Below, in pieces: positions 1 through 5,144 of a stretch of DNA of 5,342 bases. The position numbers and the translations under genes are program-made. Source of the stretch: Acidilobaceae archaeon (GTDB lineage: Archaea; Thermoproteota; Thermoprotei_A; Sulfolobales; Acidilobaceae); contig JALWJI010000052.1 in NCBI GenBank assembly GCA_027081695.1, forward strand, positions 1 through 5,342, written 5' to 3'. Position 1 is the stretch's first letter. Each line of letters opens with the position of its first letter. Below the pieces are notes generated by a model. It saw only the letters and a list, made by a program, of their open reading frames with translations, did not search any database and was not told the DNA's origin.

Positions 1-74
1 ATTAAGAGTTAGGATAGTTGTTCTTCCATGTTGCTACTAGTGTCATGTACTTTGTATTATTTTGTTAGAGAATA

Positions 75-131
75 AATAACATGATAGATACGGCTTGTCA
101 TTATTCTGTAGAGAATAACACGCATGTTATT
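75..131. repeat. Nine-base inverted repeat enclosing a second hairpin
   Basis: AATAACATG at 75-83 is perfectly complementary to CATGTTATT at 123-131. The 39-base interval between them contains a complete second inverted repeat, TTATTCT (101-107) and AGAATAA (112-118), with a four-base loop. A third option, AATAACA (114-120) with TGTTATT (125-131) and loop CGCA, overlaps both, so the structures are mutually exclusive. TAGAGAATAA also occurs twice in direct orientation (66-75 and 109-118). It may be a regulator site, an RNA structure near the 3' end of the substrate-binding protein transcript, or chance in AT-rich DNA. Confidence 0.5.
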
Positions 132-152
132 AAAGCTATCAAGGATTATGTT

Positions 153-171
153 CTCAGGGAAAAACTGTGAG
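153..171 (-). terminator. Possible transcription terminator of the substrate-binding protein gene
   Basis: Seven bases after the stop codon, the minus strand has a weak CTCA/TGAG inverted repeat (168-171 with 153-156) around a run of five T (164-160). Archaeal termination mainly needs a T-rich tract, so this is a plausible site, but the run is short and the call is weak. Confidence 0.25.
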
Positions 172-177
172 GAAGGA

Positions 178-1500
178 TTACGGTAATGGATAGAGTATCT
201 GGCCGGTAGCATAGGTATCTGGCCAGATTATGACCTTTACTAGGTTGTTGTCCTCAAGCTGATACTGGACTAGTAGTACATCGTGGGCTTCCTGGAATCC
301 GGGGTATCCTCCTGGGTACCAGTCGGAGCCCTGGAATCCTATTGGTCCATAGAACGTCATTAGGTGCATGTTTAGGAGTGCTTGTGATATTACTGTTGGG
401 TCGACACTCTTTGTTTCTTCCATGGCTGCTTGTAATAGGAGTCCCGCCGTGTACCCTATTGCGGCATAGTAGGAGGGTTCATCGCCGTACTTGTTCATGT
501 ATTTTGATACAAAGTCTTCCGTTGTGGTGTATCCGTACCAGTCTAGGCCTAGGTTTGCTGCGAATATTGGGTTGAAGGGTGCTACTGGCTCCCACTGTGA
601 TACGTATATTACTCCCTCCATTAGGTTTCCAACTTGTTCGGTTGCGGTATAGATGCTTGTCTCGGGTGCGAATACTACTATTGCTTTTAGGGTCGTAATG
701 TCTGCTTGCTTTATGCTGGTTATTGCTTTTGCTAGTCCATCACTGTTTTCTGCTACTATGAATATGACTTGTGGATTTGCTCTTGTCTGGACTATTTCGT
801 TGACTAATGCTGCTGGGTTATCAGTGTATGATGCCTCGTATACTATGCTGTATCCTTGTAGGACGCTTATCTGTGTCCTTAGCTTGGAGTAGATTGTAGA
901 GGAGTATGTTGCGTTCTCGTATATTATAGCAATCTGTGTAATGTTGGGATCTATTTGTTGTAGTGCCTGGATAGTGGTCTGAATCTGCTTAGACAGTGGT
1001 GCCATTAGCATGAACGTGTACTTATAGTTGCTGCCTGTGAATAGGTCGTCGTTGTCTGCAAATGTTAGGATGAGGGGTTTTTGATTCGCCTCTGCAATAT
1101 CTATTACCGCGTCTGAGAGTTCGTTGGATGCTGGTCCTACTAGGAATGTGACTTTATCGGTTTTAATCATGGCGTTGTAAGCTGTTGCAGCCGTTACCTT
1201 GTCGTCTTTTACGTCTTTGCAGACTAGTTCTACTCCATAGATTTTTCCTCCCACGTCTATTCCATAGGTATTTGCTTCCTCAGCCCAGAGCTCGAGTCCT
1301 TTCATTATTTCTTGGCTTATCTCCGTGAATGGTCCTGTAGACGAGTATGAGCATCCGATCTTGATTGTTGCCTCTGGAGTTTGGGGTGATAGTCCGTATC
1401 TCTTCATTGTTAGTAGGGCTCCAGCATAGACTCCCGCTAGGATTACTACAACTATAATTGTAACCATTAGCTTGTTTATTGTTTCTTTCTCTAGGACCAC
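178..1500 (-). CDS. ABC-type substrate-binding protein, LivK/Peripla_BP_6 type, membrane-anchored
   Basis: This 440-residue protein is an extracytoplasmic type I solute-binding protein of the branched-chain amino acid/amide (HAAT) uptake family; the true ligand cannot be read from sequence. Residues 11-32 form one hydrophobic segment (MVTIIVVVILAG...) with no lipobox cysteine, so it is probably an uncleaved membrane anchor or signal peptide. The mature domain opens with IKIGCSYSSTGPF (47-59) and EIMKGLELWAEEAN (64-77), then the FLVGPASNELSDAV block, the usual first-lobe landmarks. IAIIYENATYSSTIYSKL marks the start of the second lobe, and the C-terminal region has a Gly/Trp/Tyr-rich loop (GSDWYPGGYPG). 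The only two cysteines, C50 and C94, could form a disulfide. The start is GTG, preceded by GGTG seven bases upstream and a clear TATA box. No permease or ATPase gene lies beside it; they may be left of the window. Confidence 0.88.
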   Translation of the reverse strand: MVLEKETINKLMVTIIVVVILAGVYAGALLTMKRYGLSPQTPEATIKIGCSYSSTGPFTEISQEIMKGLELWAEEANTYGIDVGGKIYGVELVCKDVKDDKVTAATAYNAMIKTDKVTFLVGPASNELSDAVIDIAEANQKPLILTFADNDDLFTGSNYKYTFMLMAPLSKQIQTTIQALQQIDPNITQIAIIYENATYSSTIYSKLRTQISVLQGYSIVYEASYTDNPAALVNEIVQTRANPQVIFIVAENSDGLAKAITSIKQADITTLKAIVVFAPETSIYTATEQVGNLMEGVIYVSQWEPVAPFNPIFAANLGLDWYGYTTTEDFVSKYMNKYGDEPSYYAAIGYTAGLLLQAAMEETKSVDPTVISQALLNMHLMTFYGPIGFQGSDWYPGGYPGFQEAHDVLLVQYQLEDNNLVKVIIWPDTYATGQILYPLP

Positions 1501-1507
1501 TCTACGC

Positions 1508-1511
1508 CACC
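1508..1511 (-). promoter_or_regulatory. Shine-Dalgarno site for the substrate-binding protein gene
   Basis: GGTG on the minus strand sits seven bases before the GTG start at 1500. It supports that start over the ATG at codon 12, which would remove part of the N-terminal charged segment before the membrane helix. Confidence 0.5.
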
Positions 1512-1533
1512 ACTGGATACTATCACTTTAGAC

Positions 1534-1541
1534 TTATAAAA
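1534..1541 (-). promoter_or_regulatory. TATA box of the substrate-binding protein gene
   Basis: The minus strand reads TTTTATAA, a strong archaeal TATA element. With the usual spacing of about 26 bases, transcription would start near 1511-1513 and give a leader of only about 11-13 bases, just enough to hold the GGTG site. The gene therefore seems to have its own promoter rather than depending on read-through from the beta-RFAP synthase gene. Confidence 0.6.
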
Positions 1542-1616
1542 TAGGTTATCGTTAGCTGAGGAAAGGTAAACTGGTATATATGAGTATTATCCGGCACGTA
1601 AAGTATGTCTTTCATC

Positions 1617-2576
1617 TTAGGGCTTCTCTAAGCATTCTATTGACGCAGGCATATTTCTAGGCGTTACGCTTAAGACATATGTGTCTAATCCTACTAGTTT
1701 AGAGATGAGCTTTAGTGTTTTGATATCGCTAGCCTCTCTATCCCGTGTAGTAAGAGTGTATAGTGTCGGTCCCCAGCTGCTCTGTGCTAAGAAGATGCCG
1801 TCTCGCCAGGCCTCATCGACTATTATTGCTAGATCTGCTCTATATGATCCTCCTTGAACCCTCGAGAAATAGGATCCGGTAGCGGACTGTATTTGTTTAA
1901 GACCTGATACTGCTTGATCCACGTCCTCGTTTGCGACTCCTTTCATGAGATCTATGAGGCCCTGGTATGCCATCCTCTGAATTCTCTCTGGGGCTCTCCA
2001 GGGGTTCTCATAGGATATGGTTTGTTCTTCTTCCTCGCTGAAGCCTCTTGGTAGTTTAGGGATGACGAGGATTACTCTCCAGTTTGATGGTAGGGCTGTA
2101 TGCCATATTGGTATGTGGCTTGGTGCGTTGTGTGTGGCTAGGATGCCTCCGTATAGGAAGGTTTGTATTCCTGCTGAGCTGGGGTATCCCCTATTTAGCT
2201 GTCTTGCTAGTTGGTATGATTTGTTTCTCGAGGGAAGTTTGTTGTTTTCGAGAGCGTATATTCCTGTTGTTAGTGCCATTATTGTTTGTGTGGTTGAGCC
2301 TAGTCCGTGGTGTCTTGGTATTTTTTCGTTGATAGTTATACAGTAGTTGTCTTGTATGTTTAGTGTTGTTTGTATTTTGTGGAGGATTTTTTCTATGTAT
2401 GGGTCTCGGGGATGTATTGTTGTTTTATCGCATTTTTGTATTGTTATTTCGTTTTTTGGATATGATGTGTATATTCCGATGCTTGCCCATGCGACTTTGT
2501 TTGTCGTTGGGAGGGTGTAGAATCCTCCGTGGAGTCTTGAGCCGGTTTCTATTTTGACTTGGTTGCATTCTGTCAT
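1617..2576 (-). CDS. mptG: Beta-ribofuranosylaminobenzene 5'-phosphate (beta-RFAP) synthase, GHMP-fold
   Basis: This 319-residue protein matches beta-RFAP synthase, which condenses PRPP with a 4-substituted benzoate (p-aminobenzoate, or 4-hydroxybenzoate in methanogens), releasing CO2 and pyrophosphate: the first committed step of the arene branch of methanopterin-type cofactor synthesis. It has the GHMP-fold layout: SRLHGGFY (13-20), the phosphate-binding loop RHHGLGSTTQ (88-97), RGYPSSAGIQTF (129-140), the acidic PRGFSEEEEQ (176-185) and the C-terminal GHMP motif QSSWGPTLY (265-273). Its length is normal for the family and it looks intact. The ATG start is fixed by a strong GGAGGT site eight bases upstream. 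The loop reads GLGSTTQ where I recall GLGSGTQ in family members. The 5' part of the coding strand is unusually rich in A and C. Its presence in a probable non-methanogen agrees with the modified folates known from crenarchaea. Confidence 0.85.
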   Translation of the reverse strand: MTECNQVKIETGSRLHGGFYTLPTTNKVAWASIGIYTSYPKNEITIQKCDKTTIHPRDPYIEKILHKIQTTLNIQDNYCITINEKIPRHHGLGSTTQTIMALTTGIYALENNKLPSRNKSYQLARQLNRGYPSSAGIQTFLYGGILATHNAPSHIPIWHTALPSNWRVILVIPKLPRGFSEEEEQTISYENPWRAPERIQRMAYQGLIDLMKGVANEDVDQAVSGLKQIQSATGSYFSRVQGGSYRADLAIIVDEAWRDGIFLAQSSWGPTLYTLTTRDREASDIKTLKLISKLVGLDTYVLSVTPRNMPASIECLEKP

Positions 2577-2584
2577 TCTTGTGT

Positions 2585-2594
2585 ACCTCCTCTT
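2585..2594 (-). promoter_or_regulatory. Strong Shine-Dalgarno site of beta-RFAP synthase
   Basis: The minus strand reads AAGAGGAGGT, ending eight bases before the ATG at 2576. It is the best ribosome binding site in the window and fixes the start codon. A weak TATA candidate, CTTTAAAC at about 2610-2617, would place the transcript start almost on this site, so the true promoter may lie further upstream. Confidence 0.75.
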
Positions 2595-2644
2595 CTTGGT
2601 TTACTATTGGTTTAAAGGATTCAAATGAAACAAGGGTTTTGTAT

Positions 2645-2667
2645 CATACTAGTCGTTATCTACTATG
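2645..2667. promoter_or_regulatory. Imperfect inverted repeat in the divergent promoter region, possible operator
   Basis: CATACTAG (2645-2652) and CTACTATG (2660-2667) are inverted copies with one mismatch, separated by seven bases. They lie between the start of the beta-RFAP synthase gene and the start of the RHH regulator gene. Ribbon-helix-helix proteins bind paired short half-sites as dimers or tetramers, so this could be an operator, but a repeat this short could arise by chance. Confidence 0.25.
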
Positions 2668-2703
2668 TATTCTAGATTCCATGGTGCTACTCGGCTGACT
2701 TCT

Positions 2704-2710
2704 TTTAATA
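2704..2710 (+). promoter_or_regulatory. TATA box of the RHH regulator gene
   Basis: TTTAATA lies about 40 bases before the ATG at 2747. At the usual spacing, transcription would start near 2732-2735, immediately before the GGTGAG ribosome binding site at 2736-2741, which is five bases from the start codon. The transcript would have a very short leader. Confidence 0.45.
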
Positions 2711-2746
2711 AACAGGGTTATTAAGTCTTTCGATTGGTGAGACGGA

Positions 2747-3004
2747 ATGAGGCTCATCACAGTAAAGATGCCAGAGATATACGTTAACGGGATCGAAGAA
2801 CTAGTGAAAGCTGGCCGCTACTCCTCTAGAAGCGAGGTCATAAGGATAGCTGTAAGAGAACTTCTAAAAAGAGAACTATGGGGGGCCACGGTCCCAGTCG
2901 CAGAGAGGCCAAGAATGGTTGGAATCACACCAGTCGATCTAGGCATAGGAGAAGAAGAGATACCAGGAGCCGCGTCCATAGAGCTAGACTACGCCTATAC
3001 CTAG
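2747..3004 (+). CDS. Ribbon-helix-helix (CopG-like) DNA-binding protein
   Basis: This 85-residue protein is a small transcription factor of the RHH/MetJ-Arc-CopG fold. Residues 2-8 (RLITVKM) form the DNA-contacting beta strand, 11-23 the first helix, and GRYSSRSEVIRIAVRELLKREL (23-44) the turn and second helix; the G-x-Y-x-S-R-S-E signature at 23-30 is the family hallmark. It would bind DNA as a dimer through the paired strands. Residues 45-85 form a Pro/Gly-rich then acidic tail of unknown role, perhaps for ligand or partner binding. It is the only + strand gene here and diverges from beta-RFAP synthase across a 170-base gap. No toxin gene follows; the next gene is convergent, so an antitoxin role is not supported. 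GGTGAG five bases before ATG supports the start. The target is unknown; autoregulation is the simplest guess. Confidence 0.85.
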   Translation: MRLITVKMPEIYVNGIEELVKAGRYSSRSEVIRIAVRELLKRELWGATVPVAERPRMVGITPVDLGIGEEEIPGAASIELDYAYT

Positions 3005-3033
3005 CAGGCAACGGCGTCCTACTCAACAATAGG

Positions 3034-3047
3034 CAAGTTTTAACTTG
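3034..3047. terminator. Possible bidirectional terminator between convergent genes
   Basis: CAAGTT (3034-3039) and AACTTG (3042-3047) form a perfect short inverted repeat with a two-base centre, in the 78-base gap between the convergent RHH and ASCH genes. It contains a run of four T on the + strand. The symmetry would suit both transcripts, but it is short and lacks a long T-tract. A second small inverted repeat, AGATG/CATCT, lies at about 3070-3084. Confidence 0.3.
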
Positions 3048-3082
3048 ATCCATTATATCATGTCTAGAAAGATGCTTTACAT

Positions 3083-3565
3083 CTAGAACTCTATGTTTTC
3101 GCCCAAGAATTCTCCACGGATCCTCTTAATGAGGAGTTCGTACGTCTTATCTCCCTCCCTGAGCCGCCTATAACTAAAGGGGGGCATCCATCCAGGAATT
3201 ATCCTACGTATCTCCTCCAGCGTCACAGGCCTCCTATAAAGCCTAGGCTCCACAACCTCGATAGCCATAGCCCGTTTTGCTCCTCTAACATAGGGCCATG
3301 CATCATCCCTTATACCTGTGCCGGGTTGTCTGACTATGCTCCATATCTTCTCCGGAGTCCCAACAATTACCCTGCCGGCCCTGAACTCGCCCACAATACT
3401 CTTTACTTTACCACTACTATACACGATTATTACAGCTCCCTCCTCGATAAGCGGGCCTCCAGAGAGCTTCCTTAACTCATATTTCTTGATACCTGCGAAT
3501 ATCATTCTCGAATACTGTGGCCTGATACTCATCAGGTACATTGGTTCCCCTATTATCTGCTCCAT
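3083..3565 (-). CDS. ASCH/PUA-like domain protein
   Basis: I read this as a 160-residue single-domain ASCH protein. The N-terminal block YLMSIRPQYSRMIFAGIKKYELRK carries the family's G-x-K-x-x-E-x-R signature (G25, K27, E30, R32, counted from this start). VGEF (58-61) and RAMAIEVVEPRLY (98-110) are further strands of the beta barrel, and PPFSYRRL (128-135) a C-terminal conserved patch. ASCH folds resemble PUA domains and are thought to bind RNA or modified nucleotides; some act in RNA processing or hydrolyse modified cytidines. There is no helix-turn-helix extension as in some archaeal relatives. The frame stays open to a GTG at 3586 (167 residues), but that GTG lacks a ribosome site, while the ATG at 3565 has GAAGGTG eight bases upstream, so I chose the ATG. 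It stands alone: convergent with the RHH gene and 149 bases from the ATPase pair. The precise substrate is unknown. Confidence 0.72.
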   Translation of the reverse strand: MEQIIGEPMYLMSIRPQYSRMIFAGIKKYELRKLSGGPLIEEGAVIIVYSSGKVKSIVGEFRAGRVIVGTPEKIWSIVRQPGTGIRDDAWPYVRGAKRAMAIEVVEPRLYRRPVTLEEIRRIIPGWMPPFSYRRLREGDKTYELLIKRIRGEFLGENIEF

Positions 3566-3573
3566 CTTATCTG

Positions 3574-3580
3574 CACCTTC
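3574..3580 (-). promoter_or_regulatory. Shine-Dalgarno site that decides the ASCH protein start
   Basis: The minus strand reads GAAGGTG, eight bases before the ATG at 3565. It lies inside the longer frame that would begin with GTG at 3586, which has no such site in front of it. This favours the 160-residue form. Confidence 0.6.
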
Positions 3581-3616
3581 TATCACTTGTTGTCTATCTT
3601 GTCGTTGTCTTCGTTG

Positions 3617-3622
3617 TATAAG
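3617..3622 (-). promoter_or_regulatory. Possible TATA box of the ASCH gene
   Basis: CTTATA on the minus strand would place transcription start near 3593, about 28 bases before the ATG at 3565. A second candidate, AAATTTATGA, lies about 20 bases further upstream. Between this box and the start codon the + strand is a low-complexity run of TTGTC-like units (about 3587-3616). Confidence 0.35.
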
Positions 3623-3662
3623 GAGTACTATGTGGAGTTCATAAATTTCAGATAATTATTCA

Positions 3663-3684
3663 ATGAGAATATTATGAGAATATA
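3663..3684. repeat. Two-copy 11-base tandem repeat
   Basis: ATGAGAATATT at 3663-3673 is followed directly by ATGAGAATATA at 3674-3684, differing only in the last base. It lies between the stop of the ATP synthase subunit C gene and the upstream region of the ASCH gene. It may be replication slippage or a doubled protein-binding site one helical turn apart. Confidence 0.5.
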
Positions 3685-3714
3685 CTAAAGTTAGAGAAGA
3701 TGGATCCAGGAACG

Positions 3715-4755
3715 TTAGATTGTAACGATAAGGCCCTTGTACTCGTCATGACCTAGTCTCAGCGCTATACTTGTTAGTATTGTTATAAGGTCGTACGCTT
3801 CGATCTTAGCCAGCATCAGGAACGCGGCGAGTAGAGCTGGTGTAAACGGGTACCCATTGAAGGCCGCCACACTATACTTGTACGCAGTTTTTAGCGCCTG
3901 TCTCTTAGCATCTTCTAGTGCTTGCTGATAGTCTTTTTTCGTGTCTAACTCTACCTGAGGAAGGACGTCTCTTATCGATACAAGTAGTTCCTGTACACTT
4001 GGGTCTCTCTCATAGAGTCCTCTTATCTGTCTCCATTTAAAGCCGCAGACGTCTAGCTCGCCATATGCCTTGTCTAGCTCTCTTACGGGTATATTGATTG
4101 CCTTAGCGTTCAGTATGCTTGCCACAAGCTTATATAATAGATATGGGCATAGTATCTTTTCTACTTCTCTCCTAGTCCTGCCCGGAAGGCTCCTGAGAGC
4201 CTCCGAGTATAGGAGTACGGAGAGCGTGAGAGGATACCATAGAAAGACATCGCTACTCTTGACCTCTGTAGCTATCCTATAAGCTTCTCTCGCGTATGGC
4301 TTGAACCAGGTCTTCTCGAAGAGCTCCACTAGTCTCTGTAGGGAGACAAGTGATTCGGGCTCTCTCCTTACTCTATAAGCGAGTGATCCCTCCACATTCA
4401 TAGTCGGCAACATTGGTAGTTCGCTTCTACCCTCGAAGACAGCCTTCATGATAACAAGGGCGTCCCTGGCCTCCTCCTCCCTATAGAAGGCTTGGACTAG
4501 GGCTAGTGCTTCCTTGGGTGCATAGTATTCGATTTTCCTAGCCCTCTCAAGATATACTGTTAGGGCCCCGGATTGTATCTGGTCAGGGGTCTTAGCCTTT
4601 ATCGCTTCAATGTAAGGTGTATCTCTTAGCGCAGAGAATGCATCGTCTAGATTCGAGGTCGAGATGAGTTCCCTGAATATCTCGGGCTTAATGAGGCCAG
4701 CATACATTGATCTTAGACGAGGAGTAACCCTAGCATACTTCTGGGGCGAGAACAA
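3715..4755 (-). CDS. atpC: A-type (V-type) ATP synthase subunit C
   Basis: This 346-residue protein is the AC39/subunit d family member of the archaeal A1Ao ATP synthase. It is a funnel-shaped cytoplasmic protein that couples the central stalk (D/F) to the membrane c-ring. It is almost wholly helical and shows the internal repeats typical of the family: AFYREEEARDALVIMKAVFEG (89-109), YLLYKLVASILNAKAIN (205-221) and AKIEAYDLITILTSIALRLG (316-335), the last being the C-terminal family signature, with PFTPALLAAF just before it. ARVTPRLRSMYAGLI (8-22) is the conserved N-terminal entry, so the frame must begin upstream of the methionine at 17. The start is TTG, supported by GAGGTG nine bases upstream. 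That site overlaps the stop of the preceding gene, six bases away, pointing to translational coupling. No other ATPase subunit follows it. Confidence 0.85.
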   Translation of the reverse strand: MFSPQKYARVTPRLRSMYAGLIKPEIFRELISTSNLDDAFSALRDTPYIEAIKAKTPDQIQSGALTVYLERARKIEYYAPKEALALVQAFYREEEARDALVIMKAVFEGRSELPMLPTMNVEGSLAYRVRREPESLVSLQRLVELFEKTWFKPYAREAYRIATEVKSSDVFLWYPLTLSVLLYSEALRSLPGRTRREVEKILCPYLLYKLVASILNAKAINIPVRELDKAYGELDVCGFKWRQIRGLYERDPSVQELLVSIRDVLPQVELDTKKDYQQALEDAKRQALKTAYKYSVAAFNGYPFTPALLAAFLMLAKIEAYDLITILTSIALRLGHDEYKGLIVTI

Positions 4756-4761
4756 GGCAGG

Positions 4762-5100
4762 CTACACCTCTGACAGGAGCTTCTTCAGCTCCTCGACAAC
4801 CGCATTGACAGCGGCCTCCTTGTTAGTTTCTGCTCTATACTTGATCTCTCTCAGCTTCTCCTCCTTCATACTGGCATAGCTTTTCTTTAGCTCCTCCGAC
4901 TTCTCCTCGACATACTTCCTTATCTCTTCTTCAAGCTGTTTTACTAGTATATCCACGTCGTTTTCAAGTTCTCTCGCTAGCTGGTCAGCGTATTTTACGA
5001 TCTCGCCTGCATACTCCTGCGCCTGTAATGATAACTGGTCCATTTTTTGATCAAATACCAAGACAGCATTAGTAAGTTTCTCGACCGGTGAACTAGTCAC
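4762..5100 (-). CDS. Coiled-coil protein, probable A-type ATP synthase peripheral-stalk subunit (H/G-like)
   Basis: This 112-residue protein has no membrane helix and is predicted by eye to be almost one continuous alpha helix. From about residue 30 to 110 it is dominated by Glu, Lys, Arg, Ala and Leu, with repeats such as LVKQLEEEIRKYVEEKSEELKK, as in a long coiled coil. Its length is near that of archaeal subunit H, which pairs with subunit E in the outer stalk linking the catalytic head to subunit a. It is too short for subunit E, which carries a C-terminal globular domain. The main support is context: it ends six bases before atpC and shares its transcript. The start is GTG, with GGGTG eight bases upstream; an ATG at codon 20 would lose little. 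Coiled coils score against many families, so the identity is tentative while the coding status is firm. Confidence 0.6.
   Translation of the reverse strand: MTSSPVEKLTNAVLVFDQKMDQLSLQAQEYAGEIVKYADQLARELENDVDILVKQLEEEIRKYVEEKSEELKKSYASMKEEKLREIKYRAETNKEAAVNAVVEELKKLLSEV
4765..4770 (-). promoter_or_regulatory. Shine-Dalgarno site of atpC inside the end of the upstream gene
   Basis: GAGGTG on the minus strand sits nine bases before the TTG start at 4755 and within the last two codons of the preceding coiled-coil gene, adjoining its TAG stop. It validates the rare TTG start and suggests that ribosomes ending the first gene help load the second. Confidence 0.65.
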
Positions 5101-5108
5101 TTCTTTTA

Positions 5109-5113
5109 CACCC
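5109..5113 (-). promoter_or_regulatory. Shine-Dalgarno site of the coiled-coil subunit gene
   Basis: GGGTG on the minus strand lies eight bases before the GTG at 5100 and supports that start over the ATG at codon 20. Confidence 0.5.
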
Positions 5114-5136
5114 TTTAAGGATAACTAGATTACCGG

Positions 5137-5144
5137 TTAATTAA
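5137..5144 (-). promoter_or_regulatory. Possible TATA box of the ATPase gene pair
   Basis: TTAATTAA, palindromic on both strands, is centred about 26 bases upstream of 5114. Transcription starting there would give a leader of about 14 bases that includes the GGGTG site. Short leaders of this kind match the other promoters in the window. Other AT-rich options exist nearby, so the call is modest. Confidence 0.4.

Larger units (their letters stand above)
1..177. other. Non-coding AT-rich stretch downstream of the substrate-binding protein gene
   Basis: I find no convincing reading frame here. The stretch lies after the stop codon of the minus-strand substrate-binding protein gene and runs to the window edge, so it holds that gene's 3' end and perhaps the start or end region of an unseen gene to the left. 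It contains a set of inverted and direct repeats between 64 and 131 (listed separately) and a short T-run on the minus strand near 160-164. Nothing resembling a tRNA or a box C/D guide RNA was seen by eye. Confidence 0.6.

Noticed and set aside
342..892. Two + strand open frames opposite the substrate-binding protein gene
   Set aside because: They are antisense to a well-supported gene, show no family features, and their residue content looks like a frame shadow.
2017..2557. Several + strand open frames opposite the beta-RFAP synthase gene, rich in Phe, Leu, Cys, Gly and Val
   Set aside because: They arise because the + strand here is nearly 80 percent G+T, which removes stop codons. They lie opposite a gene with clear family motifs and have no ribosome sites or recognisable domains.
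2747..3004. RHH protein as the antitoxin of a toxin-antitoxin pair
   Set aside because: No small + strand gene follows it. The next gene is convergent and encodes an ASCH protein rather than a recognised toxin, and it has its own ribosome site.
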